DNA from: Sediminibacterium sp. TEGAF015
GTDB taxonomy: Bacteria; Bacteroidota; Bacteroidia; Chitinophagales; Chitinophagaceae
Reading direction: 5' to 3'
NCBI RefSeq assembly: GCF_025997995.1
Contig: NZ_AP026683.1
Location: 1,240,501-1,304,500 of the forward strand
DNA length: 64,000 nucleotides
The translations under genes were made by a program, and so were the position numbers. Positions 1 through 9,408 of the stretch are shown here, one piece after another; the first letter of the stretch is position 1; every line of letters starts with the position of its first letter. The notes below the pieces were generated by a model that was not told the DNA's origin, searched no databases, and saw only the letters and a program-made list of their open reading frames with translations.

Positions 1-462
1 CACGTATAATAAGAGCTTACCTTCCTTTTTTAGACTCAGATACATATTTTTCAGCGCAAGTTCATCTTCGGAGATATACTGCAAAACCCCAACACATAAA
101 CCAATATCTACCATATGAGCTAGTTGATCAGTTTCAAGATTAAAGAGTTGCCCAGAAAGGTTAGCAATCCCAAACTGATTCATCAACTCAACAGAAGGCA
201 AATGATAATCGGCTCCAATAAAAGTAGCACTGTTAATTTGTTTCGTAAACGGAACAATATACTGCCCTTCTCCACATCCAAAATCTACAATTGTACATGG
301 CGCCTTTTTACTCAATAAAAGCAACCTCCACTCACGCATCACATACCATTTGCGTAATTGAGTCAAATAATGGAGCCCATACACCCATCGCAACAATTGG
401 GGATTATTTCTAATAAAAGAAGGATATTGATACTGAAGCGTAAGGGATTTTAGCTTAGGCAT
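1..462 (-). CDS. SAM-dependent methyltransferase, C-terminal part cut by window edge
   Basis: Reading the minus strand from ATG at 462 gives 154 uninterrupted codons that run off the left edge. A class I SAM-binding motif I is visible at about residues 58-67 (IVDFGCGEGQ), followed by an acidic position after strand 2 (GADYHLPS, about 84-91) and a motif IV-like segment (IGLCVGVLQYI, about 120-130). This fits a small-molecule or sugar/lipid methyltransferase of the Methyltransf_11/25 type. The start overlaps the stop of the rhamnose reductase gene by 8 bp, so it is probably translated in the same operon, and a role in modifying a surface glycan or its lipid carrier is likely. The exact substrate cannot be told, and the C-terminus is missing. 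Confidence 0.8.
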   Translation of the reverse strand, partial: MPKLKSLTLQYQYPSFIRNNPQLLRWVYGLHYLTQLRKWYVMREWRLLLLSKKAPCTIVDFGCGEGQYIVPFTKQINSATFIGADYHLPSVELMNQFGIANLSGQLFNLETDQLAHMVDIGLCVGVLQYISEDELALKNMYLSLKKEGKLLLYV

Positions 463-1327
463 GTAATTGCTCCATACAGTTTTTCAAACTACGTTTCCAT
501 TCTTTCAATTCAACACCGAATACGGTGGTAATACTTTGTAGGTCCAACACAGAATACGCTGGTCTTTTTGCAGGTGTAGGAAAAGCTTCGGTAGGAATTG
601 GCAAAACAGAACAAGTAAGGCCTGCAAATTCTTTAATTGTAGAAGCAAAATCAAACCATGTGGTTGCGCCAGTGTTGCTGTAATGGAAAATCCCTACAGC
701 ATTGTTACCTTTTTGAGCAGCAGATATAATTTGCATAATGGCTTCTGCTAAATCAGCAGCATAAGTAGGACATCCCTGCTGATCGGCTACCACCTTAATC
801 TCAGGTCTTTCTTTCATCAAACGCAACATGGTTTTCACAAAATTATTCCCATGCGTACTGTACACCCAGGAAGTTCTGATGATTACCGTGTTAGGGTTAT
901 TCTCCAAAGCTTTTTGTTCCCCTATGGCTTTGGTATTCCCATAATAATTAACCGGGTGGGTTGGCGTAGTAGTTGAATAAGGAGCTGTACCTTGTCCGTC
1001 AAAAACATAATCCGTGGAAATGGTAATCAGCTTTGTCTGAAACCTAGCACAGCAGGAAGCAATTTCACCAACCGATGTAGCATTAATAGTTAATGCAAGT
1101 TCTTTTTCCACTTCAGCTTTATCTACTGCAGTATAGGCGGCACAGTTTATAAAAAACTGAGGCCTTATCTTTTCAAAAAATGGAGCAATGCTTTCCGGTG
1201 CTGCTAAATCAAGCATCGTTCTGTCCGTAAAAACAAACTCGTACCTGTCTTGAAAAGAAGAAGCCAACTGTTGTAACTCCCATCCAAGCTGACCATTCTT
1301 TCCAGTAACAACAACAATTGGCTTCAT
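455..1327 (-). CDS. rfbD: dTDP-4-dehydrorhamnose reductase
   Basis: 290 aa, full length for RfbD/RmlD. It catalyses the last step of dTDP-L-rhamnose synthesis, NADPH-dependent reduction of dTDP-4-dehydrorhamnose, in the cytoplasm. The N-terminal Rossmann motif is GKNGQLGWEL (residues 9-18) and the SDR catalytic pair is Y129/K133 in YYGNTKAIGE. STDYVFDG (about 104-111) is the usual RmlD segment. It is the fourth gene of a minus-strand polysaccharide operon (aminotransferase, ugd, uxs, rfbD, methyltransferase). The 14 bp gap to the uxs gene and the overlap with the next gene support co-transcription. The other rml genes (A, B, C) are not in the window and presumably lie further left or elsewhere. 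Confidence 0.9.
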   Translation of the reverse strand: MKPIVVVTGKNGQLGWELQQLASSFQDRYEFVFTDRTMLDLAAPESIAPFFEKIRPQFFINCAAYTAVDKAEVEKELALTINATSVGEIASCCARFQTKLITISTDYVFDGQGTAPYSTTTPTHPVNYYGNTKAIGEQKALENNPNTVIIRTSWVYSTHGNNFVKTMLRLMKERPEIKVVADQQGCPTYAADLAEAIMQIISAAQKGNNAVGIFHYSNTGATTWFDFASTIKEFAGLTCSVLPIPTEAFPTPAKRPAYSVLDLQSITTVFGVELKEWKRSLKNCMEQLHA

Positions 1328-1341
1328 ATAAAATGTAATAA

Positions 1342-2325
1342 CTATTTTCCTGAATAAAACTCCTTCGGTTGTTTAGACCATTCTTCCTTAGGCAAAGACT
1401 TAAAGTAGTCATAAGTTTTCTTCAAGCCTTCTGCCCTGTCTACTTTTGGTTCCCATCCCAATATGCTTTTAGCCTTGGAAATATCCGGCTTTCTTTGCTT
1501 GGGATCATCAACAGGCAATGGCTTGTATACAATCTTAACAGAAGATCCTGTAAGCTTTAATACTTCTTCAGCAAAATCTTTCAAAGTAATTTCATGCGGA
1601 TTACCAATGTTTACTGGCATAGTGTAGTCGCTCATCAATAATCGATAAATACCTTCAATTAAATCATCCACATAACAAAAAGAGCGTGTCTGGCTACCAT
1701 CCCCGAATACAGTTAGGTCTTCTCCTCTTAAAGCCTGACCAATAAAAGCAGGTAAAGCACGGCCATCATTCAGGCGCATTCTCGGACCATAGGTATTAAA
1801 AATTCGCACAATTCTTGTTTCTACTCCGTGGAATGTATAATACGCTCTTGTGATAGACTCCATGAATCTTTTGGCTTCATCGTAAACACCTCTAGGTCCT
1901 ACTGGATTTACATTACCCCAGTATTCCTCAGTTTGCGGATGCACCATAGGATCACCATAAACTTCACTGGTAGATGCTACCAACATACGAGCTCCCTTTG
2001 CTTTGGCAAGTCCAAGGCAATTATGTGTTCCCAATGCGCCTACTTTCAGGGTTTGAATTGGGATTTTTAAATAGTCAATAGGGCTTGCAGGTGAAGCAAA
2101 ATGCAGGATATAATCAATAGGACCTGGTACATGGATAAACTTGGATACATCGTGATGATAGAACTCAAATTCCTCCAGTTTAAATAAGTGTTCAATATTT
2201 CTGAGGTCTCCAGTAATAAGGTTATCCATCCCGACTACCTTATATCCTTCTTTAATGAATCGGTCGCATAAATGAGATCCGAGGAATCCGGCAGCGCCGG
2301 TGATTAATACTCGTTTTTGAGACAT
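1342..2325 (-). CDS. uxs: UDP-glucuronate decarboxylase (UDP-xylose synthase)
   Basis: 327 aa extended SDR. It converts UDP-glucuronate to UDP-xylose with bound NAD. The dinucleotide motif GAAGFLGSH is at residues 10-18 and the catalytic Y148xxxK152 lies in [21 protein letters not shown] (about 117-126) and [10 protein letters not shown] are typical of UXS rather than of plain UDP-glucose 4-epimerase. It sits directly after ugd, which makes its substrate, so the two genes form a UDP-Glc to UDP-GlcA to UDP-Xyl pathway. The 10 bp gap to ugd indicates one transcript. The product is probably a xylose donor for exopolysaccharide or O-antigen. Confidence 0.9.
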   Translation of the reverse strand: MSQKRVLITGAAGFLGSHLCDRFIKEGYKVVGMDNLITGDLRNIEHLFKLEEFEFYHHDVSKFIHVPGPIDYILHFASPASPIDYLKIPIQTLKVGALGTHNCLGLAKAKGARMLVASTSEVYGDPMVHPQTEEYWGNVNPVGPRGVYDEAKRFMESITRAYYTFHGVETRIVRIFNTYGPRMRLNDGRALPAFIGQALRGEDLTVFGDGSQTRSFCYVDDLIEGIYRLLMSDYTMPVNIGNPHEITLKDFAEEVLKLTGSSVKIVYKPLPVDDPKQRKPDISKAKSILGWEPKVDRAEGLKKTYDYFKSLPKEEWSKQPKEFYSGK

Positions 2326-2335
2326 AATGATTTTT

Positions 2336-3637
2336 TTAAGGTCTTCCTACACTTTCGTAATGGTAGCCCATGTCAGTAATATATTTAACTTCAAATAAGT
2401 TTCTTCCGTCAAATATGGCTTTGCCCTTTAACAAGCTATCAATCACTTCAAAGTCTGGCGTTCTGAACTCACTCCACTCTGTTGCAATAACCAGTGCATC
2501 TGCATTCTTTAGCGCCCCGTATTGGCTATCGGCATATTTGATTTTATCTCCGATGGTATTTTTTACATTCGGCATTGCTTCTGGGTCATAGGCCGTTACA
2601 GTTGCACCAGCAGCTACCAGTGCGTCAATTAAGTACAAAGCAGGAGCTTCGCGGATATCATCCGTATTGGGTTTGAATGCCAATCCCCAAAGGGCAAAAT
2701 GCTTCCCTTTTAAGTCGCCTTTGAAATAACGTTCAATTTTGGGAATCAAGTGTAACTTCTGTGCTTCGTTTACTTCTTCTACCGCTTTCAAAATCTTGAA
2801 GTCGTAATTCACTTCTTCAGAAGACATAATCAAAGCTTGTACGTCTTTAGGAAAACAGCTACCGCCATATCCGATACCAGGGAAAAGAAAACGCTTTCCA
2901 ATTCTGTCATCAGAACCAATCCCCCTTCTAACCATGTCTACATCGGCACCTACTTTTTCACATAGTTGAGCTATTTCATTCATGAATGAAATTTTGGTAG
3001 CCAAAAAAGAATTGGCGGCATATTTGGTTAACTCAGCAGATTTTTCATCCATGAAAATCACCGGATTACCCTGACGAACAAAGGGTGCATATAAATCTGA
3101 CATTAATTTCTTGGCTCGCTCAGAACGGGTACCTACCACTACACGATCTGGTTTCATGAAGTCATCTACCGCAACCCCTTCTCTTAAAAATTCGGGATTA
3201 CTTACTACATCAAACTCCCCTTTATAATTTTCAGCAACTGCTGCATGTACTTTTTCAGCTGTTCCAACAGGAACAGTGCTTTTATCAACCAGTACTTTAT
3301 AATCGGTCATGATTTTTCCTAGATCTTTTGCTACGCCTAATACATAACGCAAATCAGCAGCGCCTCCTTCACCCGGAGGTGTGGGCAATGCAAGAAAAAC
3401 AATCTCAGCATCTTTTACCCCTTCTGCCAAATTGGTGGTAAATACTAATCTTCCTTCTCTTAAATTTCTCAGAAAGATTTTTTCCAAACCTGGCTCGTAG
3501 ATGGTAATCTCTCCCTTGGATAGCTTATCTACTTTGTTCTGGTCAATGTCTATACAGGTTACTTTATTTCCTGTTTCAGAGAAACAGGTACCTGTTACCA
3601 AACCAACATACCCTGTTCCTACAACGGCAATTTTCAT
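2336..3637 (-). CDS. ugd: UDP-glucose 6-dehydrogenase
   Basis: 433 aa, usual length. It oxidises UDP-glucose twice to UDP-glucuronate using NAD. The N-terminal Rossmann motif [10 protein letters not shown] is at residues 7-16. The central domain carries the catalytic cysteine C261 in [20 protein letters not shown] (about 120-126) and NPEFLREG (about 147-154) are family signatures. It lies 5 bp from the upstream aminotransferase stop and 10 bp before uxs, giving a tight operon. The product feeds the next enzyme and can also be used directly as a glucuronate donor. Confidence 0.95.
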   Translation of the reverse strand: MKIAVVGTGYVGLVTGTCFSETGNKVTCIDIDQNKVDKLSKGEITIYEPGLEKIFLRNLREGRLVFTTNLAEGVKDAEIVFLALPTPPGEGGAADLRYVLGVAKDLGKIMTDYKVLVDKSTVPVGTAEKVHAAVAENYKGEFDVVSNPEFLREGVAVDDFMKPDRVVVGTRSERAKKLMSDLYAPFVRQGNPVIFMDEKSAELTKYAANSFLATKISFMNEIAQLCEKVGADVDMVRRGIGSDDRIGKRFLFPGIGYGGSCFPKDVQALIMSSEEVNYDFKILKAVEEVNEAQKLHLIPKIERYFKGDLKGKHFALWGLAFKPNTDDIREAPALYLIDALVAAGATVTAYDPEAMPNVKNTIGDKIKYADSQYGALKNADALVIATEWSEFRTPDFEVIDSLLKGKAIFDGRNLFEVKYITDMGYHYESVGRP

Positions 3638-3642
3638 ATAAA

Positions 3643-4773
3643 TTATTTATTGATAAAGTTTAAAACATGCGTACATATATAGTTCAATTGATCTTCCTCC
3701 ATCTCACTATGAATAGGAAGAGAAATTACGGAATTTGTTAATAAATCGGTCACCAGAAGCTCAATTTCTTTTAATCCAAAGCTTGAAAACATATCCTGCT
3801 TATGTCCGGGCACTGGATAATAAATCATGGAAGGGATTTTATGTTCTGCCAAATAGGCTACTAAACCATCTCGGTCAACCCCGTTAAGTTGTAGGGTGTA
3901 TTGATGATACACATGTGTGCTATAAGGTGCTACAAATGGAGTGGTAATAGCAGAAATACCTGCAAAAGCCTTATTATAAAAAGCAGCAACCGCTTGTCTG
4001 GCTGCATTGTACTGATCCAGTTTTTTCAGTTTGATATTCAATACTGCTGCCTGAATGGAATCGAGTCTTGAATTACAACCCACCACTTCATGATAGTATC
4101 TTTTTTGCTGTCCGTGATTGGCAATCATTTTCATTTGATGAGCAAGGGCATCATCGTTGGTAAAAATGGCTCCCCCATCCCCATAGGCACCCAGATTTTT
4201 TGATGGATAAAAACTAGTGGCTCCAATGGTGCCAATGGTTCCAGTCTTTTTCTTTGTTCCATCGGAAAAAGTATAGTCACACCCGATTGCCTGGGCATTG
4301 TCTTCAATTACATAGAGTCCAAACTCTTTGGCAATTGCCATAATTTCTTCCATGGGCGCAGCATGTCCATACAAATGAACAGGCACAATGGCTTTTGTTT
4401 TAGGGGTAATGGCTTTTCTAATTGCGGCAGGATCGATACAAAAAGTTTTGGGGTCAACTTCCACAAAAACAGGTGTAAGCTTTAATAAAGCCACCACTTC
4501 TGTTGTTGCTATATAAGTGAATGAAGGGGTGATTACTTCGTCTCCTGGCTGCAATCCCAATGCCATCATGGCAATCTGAAGGGCGTCTGTACCGTTAGCA
4601 CAGGGAATGGTATGTTTTACCTGTAGATAAGCACCCAGATCGCGGGTAAACTCCTGTACTGCTTTTCCATTAATATAAGCTGCGGTATCTAACACTTCGT
4701 GGATGGCAGCATCCACCTCGTTTTTTATTGCTAAATACTGAGAATGGGTATCCACCATCTGTATAGGACGCAT
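3643..4773 (-). CDS. DegT/DnrJ/EryC1/StrS-type sugar aminotransferase
   Basis: 376 aa PLP enzyme that transfers an amino group to a nucleotide keto-sugar. The PLP-binding lysine is K192 in SFYPSKNLGAYGDGGA. The cofactor-binding IEDNAQAIG (about 156-164) and the segment NGTDALQIAMMAL (about 60-72) are characteristic. It is the first gene of the minus-strand polysaccharide operon, with a TAnnTTTG promoter (4790-4797) 16 bp upstream. No matching nucleotide-sugar dehydratase or oxidase other than ugd is visible, so the substrate (for example a 3-keto or 4-keto sugar) is unknown. WecE-, WbpE- and ArnB-type roles cannot be separated from sequence alone. Confidence 0.9.
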   Translation of the reverse strand: MRPIQMVDTHSQYLAIKNEVDAAIHEVLDTAAYINGKAVQEFTRDLGAYLQVKHTIPCANGTDALQIAMMALGLQPGDEVITPSFTYIATTEVVALLKLTPVFVEVDPKTFCIDPAAIRKAITPKTKAIVPVHLYGHAAPMEEIMAIAKEFGLYVIEDNAQAIGCDYTFSDGTKKKTGTIGTIGATSFYPSKNLGAYGDGGAIFTNDDALAHQMKMIANHGQQKRYYHEVVGCNSRLDSIQAAVLNIKLKKLDQYNAARQAVAAFYNKAFAGISAITTPFVAPYSTHVYHQYTLQLNGVDRDGLVAYLAEHKIPSMIYYPVPGHKQDMFSSFGLKEIELLVTDLLTNSVISLPIHSEMEEDQLNYICTHVLNFINK

Positions 4774-4789
4774 ATGTAAAATTTAAATG

Positions 4790-4797
4790 CAAAATTA
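4790..4797 (-). promoter_or_regulatory. TAnnTTTG promoter motif for the polysaccharide operon
   Basis: On the minus strand the sequence reads TAATTTTG, an exact match to the Bacteroidota -7 consensus. A TTTG element lies 15 bp upstream (minus strand, near 4813-4816) and could be the -33 box. The predicted transcription start is near 4783, giving about a 10 nt leader before the aminotransferase ATG at 4773. It is divergent from the waaA promoter. Confidence 0.6.
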
Positions 4798-4825
4798 CTA
4801 TAAAATCAACAACAAAGATTTGAGT

Positions 4826-4833
4826 TACTTTTG
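4826..4833 (+). promoter_or_regulatory. TAnnTTTG promoter motif immediately upstream of waaA
   Basis: TACTTTTG matches the Bacteroidota -7 consensus exactly. The final G is 8 bases before the ATG at 4841, so the predicted start of transcription is at or next to the start codon. This argues that the in-frame ATG at 4787 is not the real start, and it suggests a leaderless or nearly leaderless mRNA. Confidence 0.55.
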
Positions 4834-4840
4834 TTCTATT

Positions 4841-6100
4841 ATGAAATGGGCATACCTGTTGTTTATCAAATTATACCCACTGATTGCATGGTTCATTTCT
4901 CCGTTCAATCGGAAAGCTGCCCTATGGGTAAGCGGCAGGAAAAATTTGCTGGAAAAAATCAGAACAGCATTTTCCAGTAACCAGGATCCTGTTATCTGGA
5001 TACATGCAGCATCATTGGGAGAATTTGAACAGGGATTGCCCATTGCAGAACAACTAAAAAAAGAATATCCCGGCCATCGCATATTAATTACTTTTTTTTC
5101 GCCCTCCGGTTACGAAAACAAAAAAAATCATCCGGTTGCCGACTGGGTCTTTTATCTGCCAATGGACAGTGCTCGTAACGCAAAATTGCTGATTGAATAT
5201 ACACGCCCTAAACTGGCCATTTTTATTAAATATGAATTCTGGTACTACTATTTAAAAACACTGCATAATCATAACATTCCTGTGTTGTTGGTGTCCGGCA
5301 TTTTCAGGCCTACCCAGCTTTTCTTTAAACCCTTTGGAGGATTTTACCGCTCCCTCTTACAATATTTCAGGCATTTGTTTTTGCAGGACCAGGGATCAGC
5401 AACGCTGCTAAAACCTTATTTAGCTGCAGTACGCATGCAGGTATCGGGAGATACCCGCTTCGACAGGGTTATCGCCATTGCTGCAGCAGCAAAATCATTT
5501 CCCGAAATTGTTCAATTTGCCGATGGCCTCCCTTTAATTATCGCAGGTAGTACCTGGAGTGAAGACGATAAAGTGTTGCACCATTTTGCCATCAGCCATC
5601 CTGAAGTAAAATGGATTATCGCCCCGCATCATATTGAAGAAGAAAGACTCAGCGAATGCTTACGTTTTTATCCATCCGCTGTTTTATATTCTGCTTTTAC
5701 CAAAGCAAAAAAGGAAGAGCAACAAGAGACAAAAACCATTGTTATTGACAATATTGGAATCCTTAGTCAATTGTACCAATATGCAACCATTGCATTTATC
5801 GGAGGCGGCTTTACCAGTCAGGGAATTCACAACACCATTGAGGCTGCTGTATTTGGTAAACCAATCATTTTTGGACCAGTTTATGACAAATATCTGGAAG
5901 CAATTGAGCTGATAGAAACTGGAGGAGCCGTTTCAGTTGAGAATACGCTGCAACTGGAACAAATATTCCATATTTTACTACAGGAGAAGGAGAAAAGGTA
6001 TAAAATGGAGAATGCTTCGTTGGATTATGTAAAGGCAAAAGCAGGTGCCACAGCACAAATTATAAGCTATATTCAGGAAAAACGTCTCTTAATCAACTGA
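4841..6100 (+). CDS. waaA: 3-deoxy-D-manno-octulosonic acid (Kdo) transferase
   Basis: 419 aa from the chosen ATG. The inner-membrane-anchored enzyme adds Kdo from CMP-Kdo to lipid IVA during lipopolysaccharide core synthesis. An N-terminal membrane anchor (WAYLLFIKLYPLIAWFI, about 2-18) is followed by WIHAASLGEFEQGLP (about 56-70), the family signature that carries the catalytic glutamate. The C-terminal nucleotide-sugar domain contains AFIGGGFTSQGIHNTIEAA (about 324-342). The in-frame ATG 54 bp upstream would add 18 residues not seen in the family and would place the promoter motif inside the gene. The 3' end overlaps the convergent unknown gene by 28 bp. lpxB, also a lipid A gene, lies far away at 44 kb. 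Confidence 0.93.
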   Translation: MKWAYLLFIKLYPLIAWFISPFNRKAALWVSGRKNLLEKIRTAFSSNQDPVIWIHAASLGEFEQGLPIAEQLKKEYPGHRILITFFSPSGYENKKNHPVADWVFYLPMDSARNAKLLIEYTRPKLAIFIKYEFWYYYLKTLHNHNIPVLLVSGIFRPTQLFFKPFGGFYRSLLQYFRHLFLQDQGSATLLKPYLAAVRMQVSGDTRFDRVIAIAAAAKSFPEIVQFADGLPLIIAGSTWSEDDKVLHHFAISHPEVKWIIAPHHIEEERLSECLRFYPSAVLYSAFTKAKKEEQQETKTIVIDNIGILSQLYQYATIAFIGGGFTSQGIHNTIEAAVFGKPIIFGPVYDKYLEAIELIETGGAVSVENTLQLEQIFHILLQEKEKRYKMENASLDYVKAKAGATAQIISYIQEKRLLIN

Positions 6101-6768
6101 TCAAATAATTTCACCGTTGCATTGTCCTCCAACCAGCCTAGTTTAACCTTTAATTCCCGTTGAATCCAGTACTGTGCTTCAGGAAAAATATTAAACCCAT
6201 TTATTGTTTTAATGCTTCTTTCGTACATGTTTTCATCACCTCTGAACAAGTGATTGATAAAAAGGTATCTGTCATTGATACTAATGGCTTTTTTAAGGTC
6301 CCTAACAGGCGTTTCGTCTAGCATATTGGCTACTTCAACCGTATATTCCTTTAACTGCTCATTTAATTCCGGTATATCATTAACTAAAAGTTCATTTACT
6401 TCCTTTACCAGCACTTCTTCTTTGGGTGCAGGGGCAGGAACCGGCTGGTGTATCAGCGTTGGAATGTCTACGTAAGATTCAAACAAGGATTTTCCTATGG
6501 CAGCTTTATCTTCTTTGGCAGGTTGTTTGGGCGTAATTCCGGGAATTGCTGATTCACTTTCATTATTGCTAATAGCTACAGAAGGCATAACTACCGCAAC
6601 TTTTGATGTTGAATTATTGGCTGGTTTCTGCATCTGCAGCTCTGCTAATAATAGCTGAGCAGTGATGGCCAATTTATCAACCGCTTCCTTACGGTTAAAT
6701 TGTTCTTGTAATTTATTAATTAAAGTGCCTACTCTTTCCATAGGAAGCAATACTTTTGGGTTATCCAA
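6073..6768 (-). CDS. conserved hypothetical protein with low-complexity linker
   Basis: 231 aa, no signal peptide or membrane segment, so probably cytoplasmic. The N-terminus (about 1-50) is a predicted helical segment. Residues 50-150 are a variable, Pro/Ala/Glu-rich linker. The last 80 residues (from [16 protein letters not shown], about 163 on, ending [19 protein letters not shown]) look like a compact conserved domain that I recall as common in Bacteroidota proteins of unknown function. It lies between waaA and tdk on the opposite strand, and its 3' end overlaps waaA by 28 bp. I do not recognise a function. Confidence 0.65.
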   Translation of the reverse strand: MDNPKVLLPMERVGTLINKLQEQFNRKEAVDKLAITAQLLLAELQMQKPANNSTSKVAVVMPSVAISNNESESAIPGITPKQPAKEDKAAIGKSLFESYVDIPTLIHQPVPAPAPKEEVLVKEVNELLVNDIPELNEQLKEYTVEVANMLDETPVRDLKKAISINDRYLFINHLFRGDENMYERSIKTINGFNIFPEAQYWIQRELKVKLGWLEDNATVKLFDQLIKRRFS

Positions 6769-6817
6769 AGAAGCAACTTATCAACCTAAAACGAATTTTA
6801 AGCTATTTTATTGTTAC

Positions 6818-7381
6818 ATGTTTATTGAACCCAATTTATCAGGAGAAAGAAGAGGCTGGATCGAAGTGATCTGTGGTAGTATGTTTAGTGGCAAAACGGA
6901 AGAATTAATCAGAAGATTGAAAAGAGCCAAAATTGCCAATTTAAAAGTAGAAATTTTTAAGCCAGCTGTAGACAAGCGATACGATGAAAATGACGTGGTA
7001 AGCCACGATTCAAATACTATTACTTCTACCCCCATCGAAAATTCACAGACCATTCTATTAATGGCCCAGGATGTTGATGTGGTAGGCATTGATGAAGCAC
7101 AGTTTTTTGATGCAGAAATCGTTACGGTTTGCGAAAAACTTGCACTCAGAGGCGTCAGGGTAATTGTTGCAGGACTGGATATGGATTACCTTGGAAAACC
7201 TTTTGGCCAAATGCCCTTTCTACTGGCTACGGCCGATTATATAACCAAGTTGCACGCCATCTGCATGAAATGTGGCAATATTGCGAATATTTCCTATCGT
7301 AAAACCAGTGACGAAGGGCAGGTTTTATTAGGTGAGAAAGAAACCTATGAGCCCCGATGCAGAAATTGTTTTCATGAATAA
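6818..7381 (+). CDS. tdk: thymidine kinase
   Basis: 187 aa, normal for type II thymidine kinases. It phosphorylates thymidine to dTMP with ATP in the salvage pathway. The P-loop GSMFSGKT is at residues 20-27. The Walker B-like GIDEAQFF is near residue 90. A C-terminal zinc site is formed by CMKCG and CRNC. The ATG at 6818 was chosen because everything further upstream in frame is antisense to the neighbouring gene and does not resemble the family. The stop overlaps the start of ccmB by 8 bp, so the two genes are probably translated together. Confidence 0.93.
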   Translation: MFIEPNLSGERRGWIEVICGSMFSGKTEELIRRLKRAKIANLKVEIFKPAVDKRYDENDVVSHDSNTITSTPIENSQTILLMAQDVDVVGIDEAQFFDAEIVTVCEKLALRGVRVIVAGLDMDYLGKPFGQMPFLLATADYITKLHAICMKCGNIANISYRKTSDEGQVLLGEKETYEPRCRNCFHE

Positions 7382-8033
7382 TTTTCGCCTGATATCAGCC
7401 CTTCTCAAAAAAGACATATTACTGGAAACCCGCCAGCAATATAGCTTTTACGGAGTCCTTTTATATATAGCTTCCAGCACATTTGTGGTATATCTAACAA
7501 TGGGGCAACCTGAAGAGAAAGTATGGAACGGACTTTTCTGGGTATTGCAATTGTTTATTTGCATCAACGCCGTTGCTAAAAGTTTCTTACAGGAAAACAG
7601 GGGCAGAATGCTGTACTATTATAGCCTGAGTTCACCTGTGCATTTTGTATTGGCTAAGCTTCTGTTTAATGCCATTCTGATGTTATTCATGACCTTACTT
7701 AGCATTGGCATCTTCAGTTTGCTGCTGGGCAATCCTACTGTCCGTTTCATAGAATTCATACTGGTTAGTCTGCTAGGGGGAATCAGCTTAAGTATGGTTT
7801 TTACTTTTCTTGCAGCGATAGCAGCCAAAGCGCAGCAGCAGGCTGCTATGATGGCTATTATGGGTTTTCCCATCATCATACCTCAATTACTCTTACTGAT
7901 GAAAGTGTCAGGAGCTGCATTCACTTCTGCTATACAAAACGGATGGTGGCAAATGATAGCTTTGCTGTTTATACTAGACTTACTGGTACTTGCCTTGTCC
8001 GTAATATTATTTCCTTTTCTCTGGAGGGATTAG
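7374..8033 (+). CDS. ccmB: haem exporter subunit CcmB
   Basis: 219 aa from ATG 7374 with six predicted membrane segments. CcmB is the membrane subunit of the CcmABCD haem-handling ABC complex of cytochrome c maturation. Family features are the N-terminal amphipathic stretch ([16 protein letters not shown]), [16 protein letters not shown] (about 67-82) and the final hydrophobic helices. A longer in-frame start (7332) would lie wholly within tdk. ccmB is separated from ccmC and ccmD, which lie at 10.9-11.8 kb on the other strand, and ccmA is not in the window. The stop shares the 4 bases TTAG with the stop of the convergent amn gene. Confidence 0.85.
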   Translation: MNNFRLISALLKKDILLETRQQYSFYGVLLYIASSTFVVYLTMGQPEEKVWNGLFWVLQLFICINAVAKSFLQENRGRMLYYYSLSSPVHFVLAKLLFNAILMLFMTLLSIGIFSLLLGNPTVRFIEFILVSLLGGISLSMVFTFLAAIAAKAQQQAAMMAIMGFPIIIPQLLLLMKVSGAAFTSAIQNGWWQMIALLFILDLLVLALSVILFPFLWRD

Positions 8034-8800
8034 AACCGCAGATGTCTTACAGTTAATCCATTATTAATAAGCTGCTTTAAGGAGTCAATACCAATTTTAA
8101 GGTGTTTGTCTACAAACTGAGCAGTTACTTTGGAATCACTTGCTTCTGTTTTAACTCCTTCAGGAATCATTGGCTGATCGCTTACCAGCAACAATGCTCC
8201 GGTTGGAATTTTATTAAAGAATCCTACGGTGAAAATAGTAGCTGTTTCCATATCAATGGCATAGGCCCTTACTTTTTGCAAGTAAGTTTTGAACTCTTCA
8301 TCGTGTTCCCAGACTCTGCGGTTGGTTGTATAAACGGTACCTGTCCAATAGTCAACTTCATAATCTCTAATGGTTGTTGAAATTGCTTTCTGTAATGCGA
8401 AAGCAGGCATGGCTGGAACTTCCGGCGGGAAATAGTCGTTTGAAGTACCCTCACCCCTTATAGCTGCAATCGGCAAAATCAAATCCCCGATTTTATTTCT
8501 TCTTTTTAAGCCTCCGCACTTTCCTAAAAACAGCACCGCTTCAGGCTCAATGGCAGTTAACAAATCCATAATAGTGGCTGCACCAGGGCTTCCCATTCCA
8601 AAATTGATAATGGTAATCCCATCTGCAGTAGCGCACTGCATTGGACGATCTAATCCAACGATAGGAACATTGTTCCATTCTGCAAACATTTTTACATAAT
8701 TGCTGAAATTGGTTAACAGGATATATTTTCCAAAATTTTCCAGCTTTTCTCCTGTATAGCGGGGCAGCCAGTTGTTTACTATTTCCTCTCTTGTTTTCAT
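8030..8800 (-). CDS. amn: AMP nucleosidase
   Basis: 256 aa from ATG 8800; a TTG 9 bases further upstream is less likely. It hydrolyses AMP to adenine and ribose 5-phosphate. This is the short Bacteroidota form, with only the catalytic phosphorylase-like (PNP/UDP) fold and without the N-terminal regulatory domain of the E. coli enzyme. GMGSPGAATIMDLL (about 69-82), GKCGGLKRRNKIGD (about 95-108) and DMETATIFTVGFF are diagnostic; the glutamate in DMETAT is the nucleoside-binding residue. Its short upstream region is shared with the divergent HsdR-N-like gene. Other nucleoside phosphorylases of the same fold are alternatives but fit less well. Confidence 0.85.
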   Translation of the reverse strand: MKTREEIVNNWLPRYTGEKLENFGKYILLTNFSNYVKMFAEWNNVPIVGLDRPMQCATADGITIINFGMGSPGAATIMDLLTAIEPEAVLFLGKCGGLKRRNKIGDLILPIAAIRGEGTSNDYFPPEVPAMPAFALQKAISTTIRDYEVDYWTGTVYTTNRRVWEHDEEFKTYLQKVRAYAIDMETATIFTVGFFNKIPTGALLLVSDQPMIPEGVKTEASDSKVTAQFVDKHLKIGIDSLKQLINNGLTVRHLRF

Positions 8801-8867
8801 ATTCAACAATTTAACTTGTAAATATACAAATTAGCCCTGATTTATAGAGTAATCTTAAATTGCGTCT

Positions 8868-9299
8868 ATGAATATCCTTTTTCCACCTTATGAGCCAAGG
8901 TTACAAAAAGAAGACAATCAGCTTTTCACCTGGTGTCTCATCCGAAAAAAATGGGTACTTTTTACCAAAGAAGAATGGGTTAGGCAAAACTGGTTGAATT
9001 ATTTATTACAAGAGTTGAAATATCCATCATCAATGATTGCAGTTGAAAGAGGAATTCAACTAGGAGAATTAAAAAAGAGAGTAGACATTCTGGTATTTAA
9101 GAACAGTATGCCCTGGCTATTGATTGAATGTAAGGAACAAGATGTTCCCTTAACTGAAAAGACTGTACAGCAAATTTTAGGTTACCAAACTGTATTGCAA
9201 ACAGGCTATTTAATTATCAGCAACGGAAATGAATCCAGGGGTTTTGAAATAAAAAGTGCGGCAATTTCTGAAATGGTTTCAATCCCCCCCTATGCCTGA
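8868..9299 (+). CDS. orphan HsdR-N-like PD-(D/E)XK protein
   Basis: 143 aa matching the N-terminal nuclease-like domain of type I restriction R subunits (HSDR_N_2 type). The PD-(D/E)XK core is visible: an early glutamate in IAVERGIQLGELKKRVDILVF with Asp about residue 77, followed by LLIECKEQ about residues 88-95. No helicase domain, HsdM or HsdS gene is nearby, so it is not a restriction system as it stands. Such stand-alone proteins are widespread in Bacteroidota and their role is unknown; nuclease activity is plausible because the acidic and lysine residues are intact. A terminator follows at 9356-9393. Confidence 0.75.
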   Translation: MNILFPPYEPRLQKEDNQLFTWCLIRKKWVLFTKEEWVRQNWLNYLLQELKYPSSMIAVERGIQLGELKKRVDILVFKNSMPWLLIECKEQDVPLTEKTVQQILGYQTVLQTGYLIISNGNESRGFEIKSAAISEMVSIPPYA

Positions 9300-9355
9300 A
9301 TTTTGCGATTCTGATTGTAAAAATGAGTTTGTGAAATTCATGTAATCTGGTTAAT

Positions 9356-9393
9356 AAAAAAATCCCAGCCTTTATAAGGACCGGGATTTTTTA
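9356..9393. terminator. bidirectional intrinsic terminator
   Basis: A stem of AAAAAATCCC pairing with GGGATTTTTT, with a further inner pairing of CCTT with AAGG. A-runs and T-runs flank both sides, so it can end transcription of the HsdR-N-like gene (plus) and of gdhA (minus), which converge here. Confidence 0.8.
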
Positions 9394-9408
9394 TAATGAA
9401 GTAACTTA

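Noticed and set aside
4787-4840. Extra 18 residues before waaA from an in-frame ATG
   Set aside because: The segment is not family-like and contains the TACTTTTG promoter motif; the ATG at 4841 fits better.
8868-9299. Type I restriction system
   Set aside because: Only an HsdR-N-like domain exists; no helicase part, HsdM or HsdS is nearby.
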